Of a DNA stretch of 27,725 nucleotides, positions 15,988 through 23,447 are shown in pieces. A model generated the notes under the pieces. That model was not told the DNA's origin. It worked only from the letters and a program-made list of their open reading frames with translations, and made no database searches. The DNA is from Chitinispirillaceae bacterium (GTDB lineage: Bacteria > Fibrobacterota > Chitinivibrionia > Chitinivibrionales > Chitinispirillaceae). Positions within the stretch are counted from its first letter, which is position 1; each line of letters begins with the position of its first letter. The position numbers and the translations under genes were made by a program. The stretch covers positions 1 through 27,725 of the forward strand of contig JAFGDP010000150.1 of NCBI GenBank assembly GCA_016932075.1, read 5' to 3'.

Positions 15988-16188
15988 CTATTTCCACCAT
16001 CCGCGATCGACGTGCCGCATACGCTCGCGTTGTGCCTCCTTGAGAATCTTGTACGCGTTGTCACGGACAATACCGAACAACACGCCGCACGTATCGTCTT
16101 CCCGCTCAAGGTCGCCGGTATCCGCTACCTGCAGCAACTGACGGGAAAGCTCAATCGTACGCTGTATGTTTGTATTTGATTCGTGCAT
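15988..16188 (-). CDS. Small conserved-looking protein of unknown function
   Basis: This is a 66-aa polar, helical protein. It has an IQRTIELSRQLL helix, an acidic turn (EREDDTCG) and a second helix, GIVRDNAYKILKEAQ, ending in basic residues. The composition and the DDTCGVLFGIVRD pattern look like a real, conserved small family, but I cannot name it. The ATG at 16188 is preferred because GGAG lies 6 bases upstream. An ATG at 16209 overlaps the stop of the preceding FlaG-like gene as ATGA and would add seven residues. Either way the gene is coupled to that gene, so a shared function is likely but unknown. Confidence 0.7.
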   Translation of the reverse strand: MHESNTNIQRTIELSRQLLQVADTGDLEREDDTCGVLFGIVRDNAYKILKEAQRERMRHVDRGWWK

Positions 16189-16205
16189 ACCCGGCTCCAC
16201 GGTTG

Positions 16206-16592
16206 TCATCCTGTCTTGTCGAAAAAAAGCCCTTCCAAGGAAGAAATGTTTTCTATCATCCGATCAAAATCCTCGTTCGTGATGTTTCGCCGAATTTCTT
16301 TTTCTATTTTCCCATTGCTATCGAGCAGCACCAGGTCAATGATCACCTCGTCTCCGGATTCATGAACGCAGAACCGGTAGGGAAGGCCCTTGCGCGCGAG
16401 CTGCTCGTTTGACTCCTTTGCCGCCGTGCCGATGGTATGCATGTACTCCTTGGGATGCCGTTTCGGCCGTTTACGCTTCTGCTCTTTGCGGGACGAATCC
16501 TTATCCCCGCGCTCTTCATTGTATACCTTGCGGATACCGGACACTTCCTCAACACGCGAATCTTCAGGGGTAAATCCCATGTCACCGGCCAT
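16206..16592 (-). CDS. FlaG-like protein
   Basis: The 128-aa protein has a highly charged N-terminal half with a Lys/Arg-rich stretch (about residues 36-47). Its C-terminal domain of about 60 residues, from LPYRFCVHESGDEVIIDL through DSNGKIEKEI to GLFFDKTG, follows the pattern of the flagellar FlaG family: a strand, a charged turn, a second strand, then a helix ending GLLxD. The similarity is recognisable but not strong, so assignment to flagella is tentative, and no other flagellar gene is in the window. AGGA lies 7 bases before the ATG. It sits 16 bases after the preceding gene and overlaps the small downstream gene region. Confidence 0.6.
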   Translation of the reverse strand: MAGDMGFTPEDSRVEEVSGIRKVYNEERGDKDSSRKEQKRKRPKRHPKEYMHTIGTAAKESNEQLARKGLPYRFCVHESGDEVIIDLVLLDSNGKIEKEIRRNITNEDFDRMIENISSLEGLFFDKTG

Positions 16593-16608
16593 GCAAGAGT
16601 CCTTTGCT

Positions 16609-16944
16609 TCATGGTGCTGCTGTCCTGATCATTGCCCGCATCATACCGTGTTGACACGTCGCGGGCTCGACAGCGGAAGCTCCCGATGCCGGGAGTGCGG
16701 TCACGTACGCCACCAGAACACTCCCGTCCGGACCGGGTAACTCCATAACAATATAGTAATTAACCTGAGTATTGGCATGATTAACCGATGGGTAACCGCT
16801 GGTAGTTACATCATGCAATTGTTCAAGTTGCCACGTCTCTTTTTTTCCAAACAATGCGAGAAGATCGGTATTGACAAGAGCAGTGTCATTGACTGTCAAC
16901 ATTGCCAGCAACGACAGTATCATTGGTATCGAAGTTTTTTCCAC
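16609..16944 (-). CDS. Hypothetical protein with N-terminal hydrophobic segment
   Basis: I do not recognise this 111-aa protein. The GTG at 16944 is chosen because AGGAGG lies 6 bases upstream, the best ribosome-binding site in the neighbourhood; upstream in-frame codons to 16983 are then leader. The N-terminus (MEKTSIPMILSLLAMLTV) is hydrophobic and could be a signal anchor, without a clear signal-peptidase site. A central strand-rich part contains VNYYIVMELPGPDGSVLVAYV, and the tail carries a lone Cys-His pair (CQHG). It begins a three-gene operon with the FlaG-like and small proteins. A -24/-12-like element lies about 50 bases upstream. Confidence 0.6.
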   Translation of the reverse strand: MEKTSIPMILSLLAMLTVNDTALVNTDLLALFGKKETWQLEQLHDVTTSGYPSVNHANTQVNYYIVMELPGPDGSVLVAYVTALPASGASAVEPATCQHGMMRAMIRTAAP

Positions 16945-16994
16945 TGGTGACCTCCTGTTAAAAAGGTTTTTAAGGCCAACCATATGAAATAATC

Positions 16995-17010
16995 ATCAAC
17001 TTCCATGCCA
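16995..17010 (-). promoter_or_regulatory. Imperfect sigma-54-like promoter of the FlaG-like operon
   Basis: The minus strand reads TGGCATGGAAGTTGAT. The -24 half is good and TTG of the -12 half is present, but the invariant GC is GA. Predicted initiation near 16984 would leave about 40 bases before the GTG at 16944. Confidence 0.3.
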
Positions 17011-17042
17011 GAAACTGAAGGGTTTCCGTATCCGCACCGCCA

Positions 17043-17078
17043 TAAAAAACAAAAGGACCGGATGATCCGGTCCTTTTG
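17043..17078 (-). terminator. Strong Rho-independent terminator after desulfoferrodoxin
   Basis: There is a perfect 13-bp stem (17050-17062 with 17066-17078) with a three-base loop. On the minus strand it continues into GTTTTTTATG. It lies 24 bases past the desulfoferrodoxin stop. Confidence 0.88.
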
Positions 17079-17102
17079 CATCAATTACCGCGGGAATCTG
17101 CT

Positions 17103-17489
17103 TTATTTGTTTGCCCAGAGTCCGTGCAGGTTGCAGTACTCGCGGGCCTGAAGATCAACAACATCTTCAGGAACCAGAAACGTCGCTTCGGCGACAGTGT
17201 CGCCCTCCTTGAAATCGTATCGCAACACCGTGTCTCCATAGAGAAGCTCTACGCAGAGAATATAGTGCTCCTTTGTCATTGGATGGGGTACTGACCCGAC
17301 TTTGACCGTCACCGTGGTGCCGTTGCGCTCAATGACCGGCACATGTTTCTCCTTGGCCGCATCAACCGTATTGGCCAAAAGCTCTTTCATCTCCTCATTA
17401 CAGCAGACAAGTGAAGGCTGGCCGTTCCAGAGCGATTCAACGACATTTCCGCATTTCGCACACCTGTAGATCGACTTTTTCTTGATCAT
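17103..17489 (-). CDS. dfx: Desulfoferrodoxin (2Fe superoxide reductase)
   Basis: It reduces superoxide to hydrogen peroxide without making oxygen, a defence typical of anaerobes. The N-terminal desulforedoxin-like centre has C10, C13, C29 and C30. The C-terminal superoxide-reductase centre has H49, H69, H75, H122 and C119 (in EKHVPVI, GSVPHPMTKEH and REYCNLHG). All ligands are present, and 128 aa is the normal length. AAGGAG precedes the ATG by 6 bases. A long leader (about 130 bases) would result if the sigma-54-like site at 17632-17647 is used. Electrons probably come from the rubredoxin encoded nearby. Confidence 0.96.
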   Translation of the reverse strand: MIKKKSIYRCAKCGNVVESLWNGQPSLVCCNEEMKELLANTVDAAKEKHVPVIERNGTTVTVKVGSVPHPMTKEHYILCVELLYGDTVLRYDFKEGDTVAEATFLVPEDVVDLQAREYCNLHGLWANK

Positions 17490-17522
17490 GAGGGCTCCTT
17501 TTTTTAGATGGTTGAAGAGATA

Positions 17523-17537
17523 GCTGATAAAATATCA
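17523..17537. repeat. Short inverted repeat in the desulfoferrodoxin leader
   Basis: CTGATA and TATCAG surround a three-base spacer, about 35 bases before the start codon. A second inverted repeat, TGATCC-N5-GGATCA, lies at 17581-17597. Both are candidate operators or leader hairpins. Confidence 0.35.
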
Positions 17538-17631
17538 GATGCTTATTTGAATTTCAATTCCAAGAAATGCCTCATAGGTATGATCCTTCTTGGATCACTA
17601 TAATTAAGCATGCTACATCACCCATTTTAAA

Positions 17632-17647
17632 CGCAATTCATATGCCA
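17632..17647 (-). promoter_or_regulatory. Sigma-54-like promoter upstream of desulfoferrodoxin
   Basis: The minus strand reads TGGCATATGAATTGCG. The GG and GC doublets are intact with exactly 10 bases between them. Predicted initiation is near 17622. The intervening 130 bases contain two inverted repeats. Confidence 0.45.
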
Positions 17648-17735
17648 GGCTGCGGATAGTATTGCCTTCAGCAATGTATGCAAGATTTCAGGAAATAGAG
17701 GGGTGTCTGCATCGCACTGCAGCAGCTCGAGGATG

Positions 17736-17770
17736 AATAATAAACAGACATGTATTGAAATACAGTCTGT
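17736..17770 (-). terminator. Terminator after the barrel-like gene
   Basis: On the minus strand ACAGACTGTATT pairs with AATACATGTCTGT, with one bulged base and a two-base loop in the fully paired form. TTATTATTC follows. It begins six bases past the stop codon of the barrel-like gene. Confidence 0.6.
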
Positions 17771-17775
17771 GCCGG

Positions 17776-18450
17776 TTACCAATAATTCTTTTTAAACTGG
17801 TACCTGAATCCAATGCAGAATCCGTCAACACCATAGGTCATGTTGGCGTTCTCTTTTTTGACCAGCACGTATTCCTGCTTACTGGTTACGGGATCTCTTG
17901 GGCCGAGTTCGTACTGCTGGGTTCCGGGATTATAACGCGCCTTGAGGCCGATCCTTGTAAAGAACACCACATGCTTTGTCAATGCGATCGACGGCTCAAG
18001 CCCGATAAACCCGAACGGTGAGATCACCTTGTAGGATGTTTTGGCATTGTTATCCCAGGGATTGTTCGCATAGGTCTTGTCATAGTTGCATCCCACATGG
18101 ATCAGGGCGCCGAGAACGGAGCGTTCGCCCCGGTGCAGCTCATACAGCACACCCAGTTTTCCCATTGCCGAGTAGACCGGCGGGCGCCTGATGGTCAGCG
18201 TTGCCGTGTCATCTTCATATCCGGTCACATACAGGGCGCCGAGCATCAGGTCGACCGCAACGTTCGCGGCCGGCTGCACCCTGGCGCCGATCTCGAACTC
18301 ATTGGAAAGGTAGGGATCGGTTGCCTGGTAATAGGTATGGGAATAGGCTGTTGGAACATATGCGCACTGGACCGACCAGGTGGTGGTATCCTGTGAAAAA
18401 ACCACACTCGCAGCCAGCATGACGCAGCACGCCAGTATAATGATTTTCAT
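17776..18450 (-). CDS. Putative outer-membrane beta-barrel protein
   Basis: From the ATG at 18450 (224 aa) there is a clear signal peptide, MKIIILACCVMLAASVVFSQ, with cleavage likely after the Ser. GGAGG lies 6 bases upstream. The mature part alternates polar and hydrophobic residues in strand-length segments rich in Tyr, Gly and Asn. It ends FRYQFKKNYW, an aromatic C-terminus usual for outer-membrane barrels. About eight to ten strands seem possible. I cannot assign a substrate or a named family. It lies 73 bases downstream of the quinone oxidoreductase and may share its transcript. Its own terminator follows. Confidence 0.7.
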   Translation of the reverse strand: MKIIILACCVMLAASVVFSQDTTTWSVQCAYVPTAYSHTYYQATDPYLSNEFEIGARVQPAANVAVDLMLGALYVTGYEDDTATLTIRRPPVYSAMGKLGVLYELHRGERSVLGALIHVGCNYDKTYANNPWDNNAKTSYKVISPFGFIGLEPSIALTKHVVFFTRIGLKARYNPGTQQYELGPRDPVTSKQEYVLVKKENANMTYGVDGFCIGFRYQFKKNYW

Positions 18451-18523
18451 TGATGACCTCCGGAGATGAAGGGTGCGGCCTCTATGCATATACAATTAGT
18501 GGCATTTTAAGGCGGTGCGGTCG

Positions 18524-19501
18524 CTAGGGAACAAGAATCATTGATCCGGTTGTCAGCCGGGACTCCAGGTCCTTGTGCGCCTGCGCAGCCTCGAAAAGCC
18601 GGTACGTTTTATGAATCTGTATCATGATGACCCCTGAACAGACCATGTCGAAGAGTTCTGCCGCGTTCTCGCGCAGATCCGCAGACGTCGCCGTATAGGC
18701 ATTGAGCACCGGTCTGGTAAGGAAAAGCGAGCCTTTTGAGCCGAGCTGCAGAACATCAAAAGGCGGCACGGTGCCGGATGACTGACCAAAACTCACGAGC
18801 AGGCCGCGCGACTGCAAACAGTCCAGCGATCCCTGGAACGTCTCCTTGCCCACTGAATCATACACAACGCACACGCCGGTGCCTCCCGTGATCGCAAGCA
18901 CCTTTTCAACAAAGTTCTCTTTACGGTAGTTGATCACATGGTTGCACCCGTGCGACAATGCCGGTTCTATCTTTTCATCGCTGCCAACCGTGCCGATCAC
19001 CATGGCGCCCAAATGCCGCAGCCACTGGCACGCAATGAGCCCGACCCCGCCCGCAGCAGCGTGAAACAGGACCGTGTCTCCGTCACGCACATGAAAGGTC
19101 TGTCTGATCAGGTAGCGTGCGGTCATTCCTTTAAGCAGCGCAGCGCTTGCGCATTCAAAATCAATCTCCTTCGGGAGCCGGACGCATTTCGCCGCGGGCA
19201 GGGTCCGGCTTTCGCTGTACGCGCCGAACGCCTGGGTCGCGTAGCCGACACGGTCACCGACCGCGAATGTATCCACCCCAGGACCCACTTCTTCGATGAT
19301 GCCGCACGCCTCCTGTCCCGGAATAAAAGGGGGTGATGGCGCTTTGTATACCCCGGTCCTGAAATAGCAATCAATGAAATTAACACCGATTGTCTTGTGC
19401 CTGATCCGCACTTCTCCGGGTTTGAGCTCCTGCGGTTCGACCTGTTCAAGTAAAAGGTTTTCAGGTCCGCCAAGAGTTCTCACAATAATCGCGTTAATCA
19501 T
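18524..19501 (-). CDS. qor: NAD(P)H:quinone oxidoreductase (zeta-crystallin/Qor type)
   Basis: This is a medium-chain dehydrogenase/reductase of 325 aa without catalytic zinc ligands, typical of the quinone oxidoreductase branch, which reduces quinones with NADPH. It starts with a GroES-like domain (NFIDCYFRTGVY, PFIPGQEACGIIEEVG, VGDRVGYA). A Rossmann domain follows, with HAAAGGVGLIACQWLRHLGA and a YDSVGKETF segment. The ribosome-binding site before the ATG at 19501 is weak. It is divergent from the metal permease across a 224-bp region containing a long inverted repeat. A redox-stress role would suit the neighbouring oxidative-defence genes but is inferred. Confidence 0.9.
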   Translation of the reverse strand: MINAIIVRTLGGPENLLLEQVEPQELKPGEVRIRHKTIGVNFIDCYFRTGVYKAPSPPFIPGQEACGIIEEVGPGVDTFAVGDRVGYATQAFGAYSESRTLPAAKCVRLPKEIDFECASAALLKGMTARYLIRQTFHVRDGDTVLFHAAAGGVGLIACQWLRHLGAMVIGTVGSDEKIEPALSHGCNHVINYRKENFVEKVLAITGGTGVCVVYDSVGKETFQGSLDCLQSRGLLVSFGQSSGTVPPFDVLQLGSKGSLFLTRPVLNAYTATSADLRENAAELFDMVCSGVIMIQIHKTYRLFEAAQAHKDLESRLTTGSMILVP

Positions 19502-19542
19502 AAAAGGCAGGTTCTACTGGGTATGCAGAAAACAACCGCTCC

Positions 19543-19590
19543 CGGCATCGCTATCGCAATCGATTGCTTTCCGTTTTGATACCGATGCCG
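19543..19590. repeat. 48-bp compound inverted repeat in the divergent qor/permease region
   Basis: The outer arms are CGGCATCG (19543-19550) and CGATGCCG (19583-19590). They are extended by TATC/GATA after one mismatch. Inside lies a perfect 12-bp palindrome, GCAATCGATTGC (19556-19567). It could be a double operator or an RNA structure. Confidence 0.5.
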
Positions 19591-19647
19591 ATTCTGACGT
19601 CGAGTCTGCTGATAAAAATACTTGATGTGTCCGGTTTCGCCATGTTT

Positions 19648-19663
19648 TGGACCGGATTTTGCT
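19648..19663 (+). promoter_or_regulatory. Sigma-54-like promoter of the metal permease
   Basis: TGGACCGGATTTTGCT has GG and GC separated by exactly 10 bases, an intact TTGCW half, and CG at consensus positions 6-7. Predicted initiation near 19674 leaves about a 50-base leader before the ATG at 19726. Confidence 0.5.
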
Positions 19664-19725
19664 GAAAATATCATGATAGTCAGGCCGGAATAATCGTGTA
19701 TTTTCTTTAGTATGAGCTGGTACAC

Positions 19726-21048
19726 ATGCTGACCTTGCTGTCCGACTACATAGAAGAATTTGCGGGCGTCTTCTCAGACATGGCGCCCTATTTCCTTTTC
19801 GGGCTGACGGTGGCCGGTATCCTGCACGTGCTCCTCAAGAAGGAGTTCATTTTAAAACACCTGCAAAAAAACAGCATTGCGTCAGTCATCAAGGCCGCGC
19901 TTGTCGGCATTCCGCTTCCGCTCTGCTCGTGCGGCGTGGTCCCGACCGCGCTCTCACTTCGTAAAAACCGCGCATCCGAAGGCGCGACCGTGTCGTTTCT
20001 CATCGCAACCCCGCAGACCGGCGTCGACAGCATCGCGGCAACCTACGGCCTGCTCGGTCTGACCTTTGCCGTGTTCACCCCGTTTGCCGCGCTTTTTGCC
20101 GGGATCATGGGTGGCTTCGTGACCCTGTTGTGGCGCTCCAACAGGCCTGAGGAGTACGTTTCCCAGGAGGGATTCGCCTGCAACCTCTGCCTCAACAACA
20201 CCCCGCACCGTCACTCTCTTGCGGAAAAGACGCGCGCAGCCGCAAGCTACGCCTACAAGGAATTTCTTGACGATATTTCCATGCGCCTCCTGTTCGGGAT
20301 TGCCGTGTCCGCGCTTATCGCACTGCTCGTGCCTGATGATTTTTTCACCACCTACCTCGGCAACGATTTCCTGAGCATGCTGGTCATGATCATCGCAGGA
20401 GTCCCGCTCTATATATGCGCTACCGCCTCCATACCGATCGCGCTGGCGCTTATCGACAAGGGGCTCTCGCCCGGCGCGGCCCTAGTGTTTCTCACGGTCG
20501 GGCCCGCGACCAATGCTGCCACCATCACCCTGATCGCGTCTGAAATGGGCAGGCGCGTGCTCGCCATCTACCTTGGCGTCATCTCAATCATGGCAATAGT
20601 CAACGGCACTGTCCTCAATGTCATTTACCGCCTCACCGACGCCCCGCTCCCGACCATGTCAGTATCGCATCTTCATCACATGGACGAGATCAACTATTTC
20701 GCCCTGATCCTCACCATACTCTTTACCCTCATTTTTGCCGCGTCCCTGTACCGCCGGACAAAAGAGCGGCTTCTTGCATATATTGTCTCACGTAAAAAGC
20801 GCGCTGCTGCCGCGTCCGGTGTTCACCCTCCCTCTGAGACCACCCTCGCCATCGAAGGCATGACCTGCAACAAATGCCGGAACAAGGTCACCCTTGCGCT
20901 CAGGGCCGTGCCCGGCGTGAGCGAGGTCGAGGTGGAGGTGAAGTCAGGAAGCGCAAAAATACAAGGGACGGCAGTCAAACAGGAGCTTGTTCAGGCGGTG
21001 GAAAAGGCGGGGTATGCAATCAAGAATGATACTATTGTGAACAGATAA
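19726..21048 (+). CDS. SO_0444/YraQ-type metal permease with C-terminal HMA domain
   Basis: This is an inner-membrane efflux permease, 440 aa. About ten membrane helices form two halves: the first contains PLPLCSCGVVPTA (C67, C69) and TPQTGVDS, and the second GVPLYICATASIPIALALI and GPATNAATITLI. The two halves repeat the same motif order. A cytoplasmic loop carries CNLC and HRH (C152, C155, H161, H163). The C-terminal 70 residues are a heavy-metal-associated domain with EGMTCNKC (C381, C384). This layout matches the SO_0444 family of Cu/Zn efflux permeases, related to arsenic permease ArsP. The exact metal cannot be told from sequence. It is divergent from qor and behind a sigma-54-like site. 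Confidence 0.88.
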   Translation: MLTLLSDYIEEFAGVFSDMAPYFLFGLTVAGILHVLLKKEFILKHLQKNSIASVIKAALVGIPLPLCSCGVVPTALSLRKNRASEGATVSFLIATPQTGVDSIAATYGLLGLTFAVFTPFAALFAGIMGGFVTLLWRSNRPEEYVSQEGFACNLCLNNTPHRHSLAEKTRAAASYAYKEFLDDISMRLLFGIAVSALIALLVPDDFFTTYLGNDFLSMLVMIIAGVPLYICATASIPIALALIDKGLSPGAALVFLTVGPATNAATITLIASEMGRRVLAIYLGVISIMAIVNGTVLNVIYRLTDAPLPTMSVSHLHHMDEINYFALILTILFTLIFAASLYRRTKERLLAYIVSRKKRAAAASGVHPPSETTLAIEGMTCNKCRNKVTLALRAVPGVSEVEVEVKSGSAKIQGTAVKQELVQAVEKAGYAIKNDTIVNR

Positions 21049-21078
21049 TCCCGCGTAGATGCCTCTTGCGAATGATAA

Positions 21079-21131
21079 ATAATTACATCCGTGGGCCGCG
21101 ATGCGAAGGTGCGGCGAAAAGAGAGCGGATG
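21079..21131 (-). terminator. Possible terminator after the GGDEF gene
   Basis: On the minus strand CATCCG/CGGATG (21126-21131 with 21086-21091) encloses an inner GCCGC/GCGGC hairpin. TAATTATTTA follows. The long loops make it a weak candidate in the 99-bp convergent gap. Confidence 0.3.
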
Positions 21132-21147
21132 CGTGCGCGGGAGGACA

Positions 21148-22035
21148 TTACCCGTGAACAACGACACAATTCTTGCCCTTGGCTTTTGCTGCATACAGCG
21201 CGCTGTCTGCTTCCTTCACAAGCTTCTGTGCCGAGCTGCGGGACCCCCCGGTTACAGCCGCCAGACCAATGCTCACTGTAACGTTCCGTTCATACGGATG
21301 TTCATTTTCTACCGCTGCCCGAAGCCGTTCGGCAAGCACGAGGGCCTCCCGGGGGTCTGTTGACGGCAGCAGGACAGCAAACTCCTCACCTCCGTACCGG
21401 CAGCAGATATCGGTATCGCGGGTTTCTTTCCGGATAATCGAACCGACCACATTCAGTATCGTATCCCCCTTCTGGTGCCCGTACCGGTCATTGATCGCTT
21501 TGAAGTCGTCTATGTCCAGCATCATCAATGAAACCGGAGCGCCGTACCGTTTGGAGCGCTTGATCTCAAAATCTGTTCTGCGGTAGAAGAACGCATGGCT
21601 GAATAGTCCGGTCAGACCGTCACGTAGCGATGCGTCGATGATATCGGCGATATGGTCCTCCGCAATCAAGGTGGTTGAGACAATGTCTCCGGTGATGTTC
21701 GAAAGATAATCCAGCGCTGCCACGACCACACGGATGTTTCGTTTGAGTGCGCTGGACATCTCGTATTTATGGCGGACGATTTCCCGCCAGAGCGCTTTCG
21801 CGTTTTCACCCTCAAAATACTGATGGGTAATGGCATAAAGCAGGTCAGAGTAAAACCTGTCGCCAAGGCTTTTCATCTTACGGTCGATCACCCGCGCTTC
21901 AGTCCTGCTCAAGGCGCGGTCTCCGGCAAAGGCTGAAACAAGATCGAGGGTCAGGACGTCTTCGGAAAGCAGGTCGTTTAACCGGTCCTCATCGGTATCT
22001 TTACCGGGTGGCTGGTTGTGGCCGGAGGTCGTCAT
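21148..22035 (-). CDS. GGDEF-domain diguanylate cyclase
   Basis: It makes c-di-GMP from two GTP. The 295-aa soluble protein has an N-terminal helical region of about 135 residues without a recognised sensor domain. A complete GGDEF domain follows, with DGLTGLFSHAFF at its start, DIDDFKAINDRYGH for metal and GTP binding, and the active-site loop GGEEF at 215-219. The inhibitory I-site RDTD at 206-209 lies five residues upstream, so product feedback is expected. No transmembrane segment is seen. The ATG overlaps the stop of the upstream radical SAM gene by four bases (ATGA), with no good ribosome-binding site, which implies translational coupling. It is the last gene of the operon. Confidence 0.93.
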   Translation of the reverse strand: MTTSGHNQPPGKDTDEDRLNDLLSEDVLTLDLVSAFAGDRALSRTEARVIDRKMKSLGDRFYSDLLYAITHQYFEGENAKALWREIVRHKYEMSSALKRNIRVVVAALDYLSNITGDIVSTTLIAEDHIADIIDASLRDGLTGLFSHAFFYRRTDFEIKRSKRYGAPVSLMMLDIDDFKAINDRYGHQKGDTILNVVGSIIRKETRDTDICCRYGGEEFAVLLPSTDPREALVLAERLRAAVENEHPYERNVTVSIGLAAVTGGSRSSAQKLVKEADSALYAAKAKGKNCVVVHG

Positions 22036-23447
22036 ACCGCGTCTTTGCCTAGTATGTCCTGCATGGTCAACTCGCCGGGCAAAACATCGAATTCCCGGTA
22101 TGCCCGGCGTTCGATACGGAGCGTGTTCGCGCGGTACGAAAGGTTGCTGAGCAGCGTGACCAGCGGATTACGCCCGTGGAAAACGCAGAGCAGGACCCGC
22201 AGTGCGATTGATGGCAAGGAATAGAATGAGCGGGAACATTCCACCTTTTCCGCAATTATTTCCCGCCAGGACAAGTGGTTGTACCGCGCCACCGGAAAGG
22301 TCAGCGTGAAATACCGCCAGTCGCGCAGCGACCGGTTCATCACCACGCGGTTTTTCAAGGACATATCGTCCCACAGGGTGGTGCCGGGAAGCGGGGTCAG
22401 AAAAACCACGTTGATGGTGTCAAGGCCATACCGCTTGGCGGTCTGCGAAATGGCCCTGCCAACGCCCTTTCTGTCCACGTCAAGGCCGATGATGAACGAA
22501 CCGACAATGGTGATACCGTGTTTGTGTATGCGCCGGATGGAATTTTTGATGTCACACTCCTTGCGCAGGTTGATTTTCTTGTTGATTTCCTTCAAGCCCT
22601 CGGGAGACGTGGATTCGAACCCAATGAACACACCGATACATCCTGCCCTGGCCGCGAGGGAGAGCAACTCATCGTCGTCTCCCAGATTTATGGTTGCCTG
22701 GGCGATCCACTTTTTCCGGATCTTCGCGTTGATGATAGACCGCATGAGCTCCTTGGTCCGCGCGATATGGGCCGGGCTCGTTCCTATGAAGTTGTCGTCA
22801 ACCACCAGGACAAGCTCTTCGGGGATCGACCGGAATTCGTTGATCACGCTGTCAATAGGGCGCTGACGGTATTGCCTGCCGTTGAACGCGCTCACACTGC
22901 AAAAACCGCAGGCAAGCGGGCAGCCCCGCGTGGTCTGGATCGAGCCGAACCGGTAGCCGCTCACAAGCAGATCGTGACGCGCCATGGGCATGAGATCTAG
23001 GCTGATGCGGATTCCTTCGTATACGGGCTTTAAATTTCCCGCGGTAAGATCTTCAAGCACCTCCAGCCAGATGCTTTCCGCTTCGCCCACGACAATGGAA
23101 TCAACCCATTGGGCCGCTTCCTTTGGACACATGGTGGCATGTATGCCTCCTATGACCACCGGGACGCTCCGTTTCCTGAATTCATTTGCAATGGCGTATG
23201 CCCGGTCCGCCTGCGAGGTGAATGCCGTGATGCCGACCAGGTCAGGTGTGGGCAGGGACGCATAGTCTTCACGCGTGACGTTTTCGTCGTACACCGTGAC
23301 ATCCCAGGTGTCAGGTGTCATAGCGGCAATGACCAGGAGCCCGAGCGGTTTCCACACCGTATAGCGGTTCCATCTGTTTTGCTTGCTGTCAACGAGACTC
23401 ACCAGCGGATTATGCGGATTAATGAGATACAGGCGTTTTTTGTTCAC
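22032..23447 (-). CDS. B12-binding-domain radical SAM protein (1)
   Basis: The 471-aa enzyme belongs to the class with an N-terminal cobalamin-type Rossmann domain (VVIGGIHATMCPKEA, GEAES) and a radical SAM barrel. The 4Fe-4S ligands are C176, C180 and C183 in TTRGCPLACGFC. Other expected signs are DDNF, FIGFES and TPLPGT. The C-terminal 110 residues resemble the tail region of BchE/HpnJ-type enzymes. The DxHxxG cobalamin-ligand motif is not seen, so B12 could bind base-off or not at all. The start is a GTG at 23447 with AGGAG 4 bases upstream, overlapping the enzyme I stop. It overlaps the GGDEF gene downstream. It is a paralogue of the gene at 25211-26638; the substrate is unknown. Confidence 0.9.
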   Translation of the reverse strand: MNKKRLYLINPHNPLVSLVDSKQNRWNRYTVWKPLGLLVIAAMTPDTWDVTVYDENVTREDYASLPTPDLVGITAFTSQADRAYAIANEFRKRSVPVVIGGIHATMCPKEAAQWVDSIVVGEAESIWLEVLEDLTAGNLKPVYEGIRISLDLMPMARHDLLVSGYRFGSIQTTRGCPLACGFCSVSAFNGRQYRQRPIDSVINEFRSIPEELVLVVDDNFIGTSPAHIARTKELMRSIINAKIRKKWIAQATINLGDDDELLSLAARAGCIGVFIGFESTSPEGLKEINKKINLRKECDIKNSIRRIHKHGITIVGSFIIGLDVDRKGVGRAISQTAKRYGLDTINVVFLTPLPGTTLWDDMSLKNRVVMNRSLRDWRYFTLTFPVARYNHLSWREIIAEKVECSRSFYSLPSIALRVLLCVFHGRNPLVTLLSNLSYRANTLRIERRAYREFDVLPGELTMQDILGKDAV

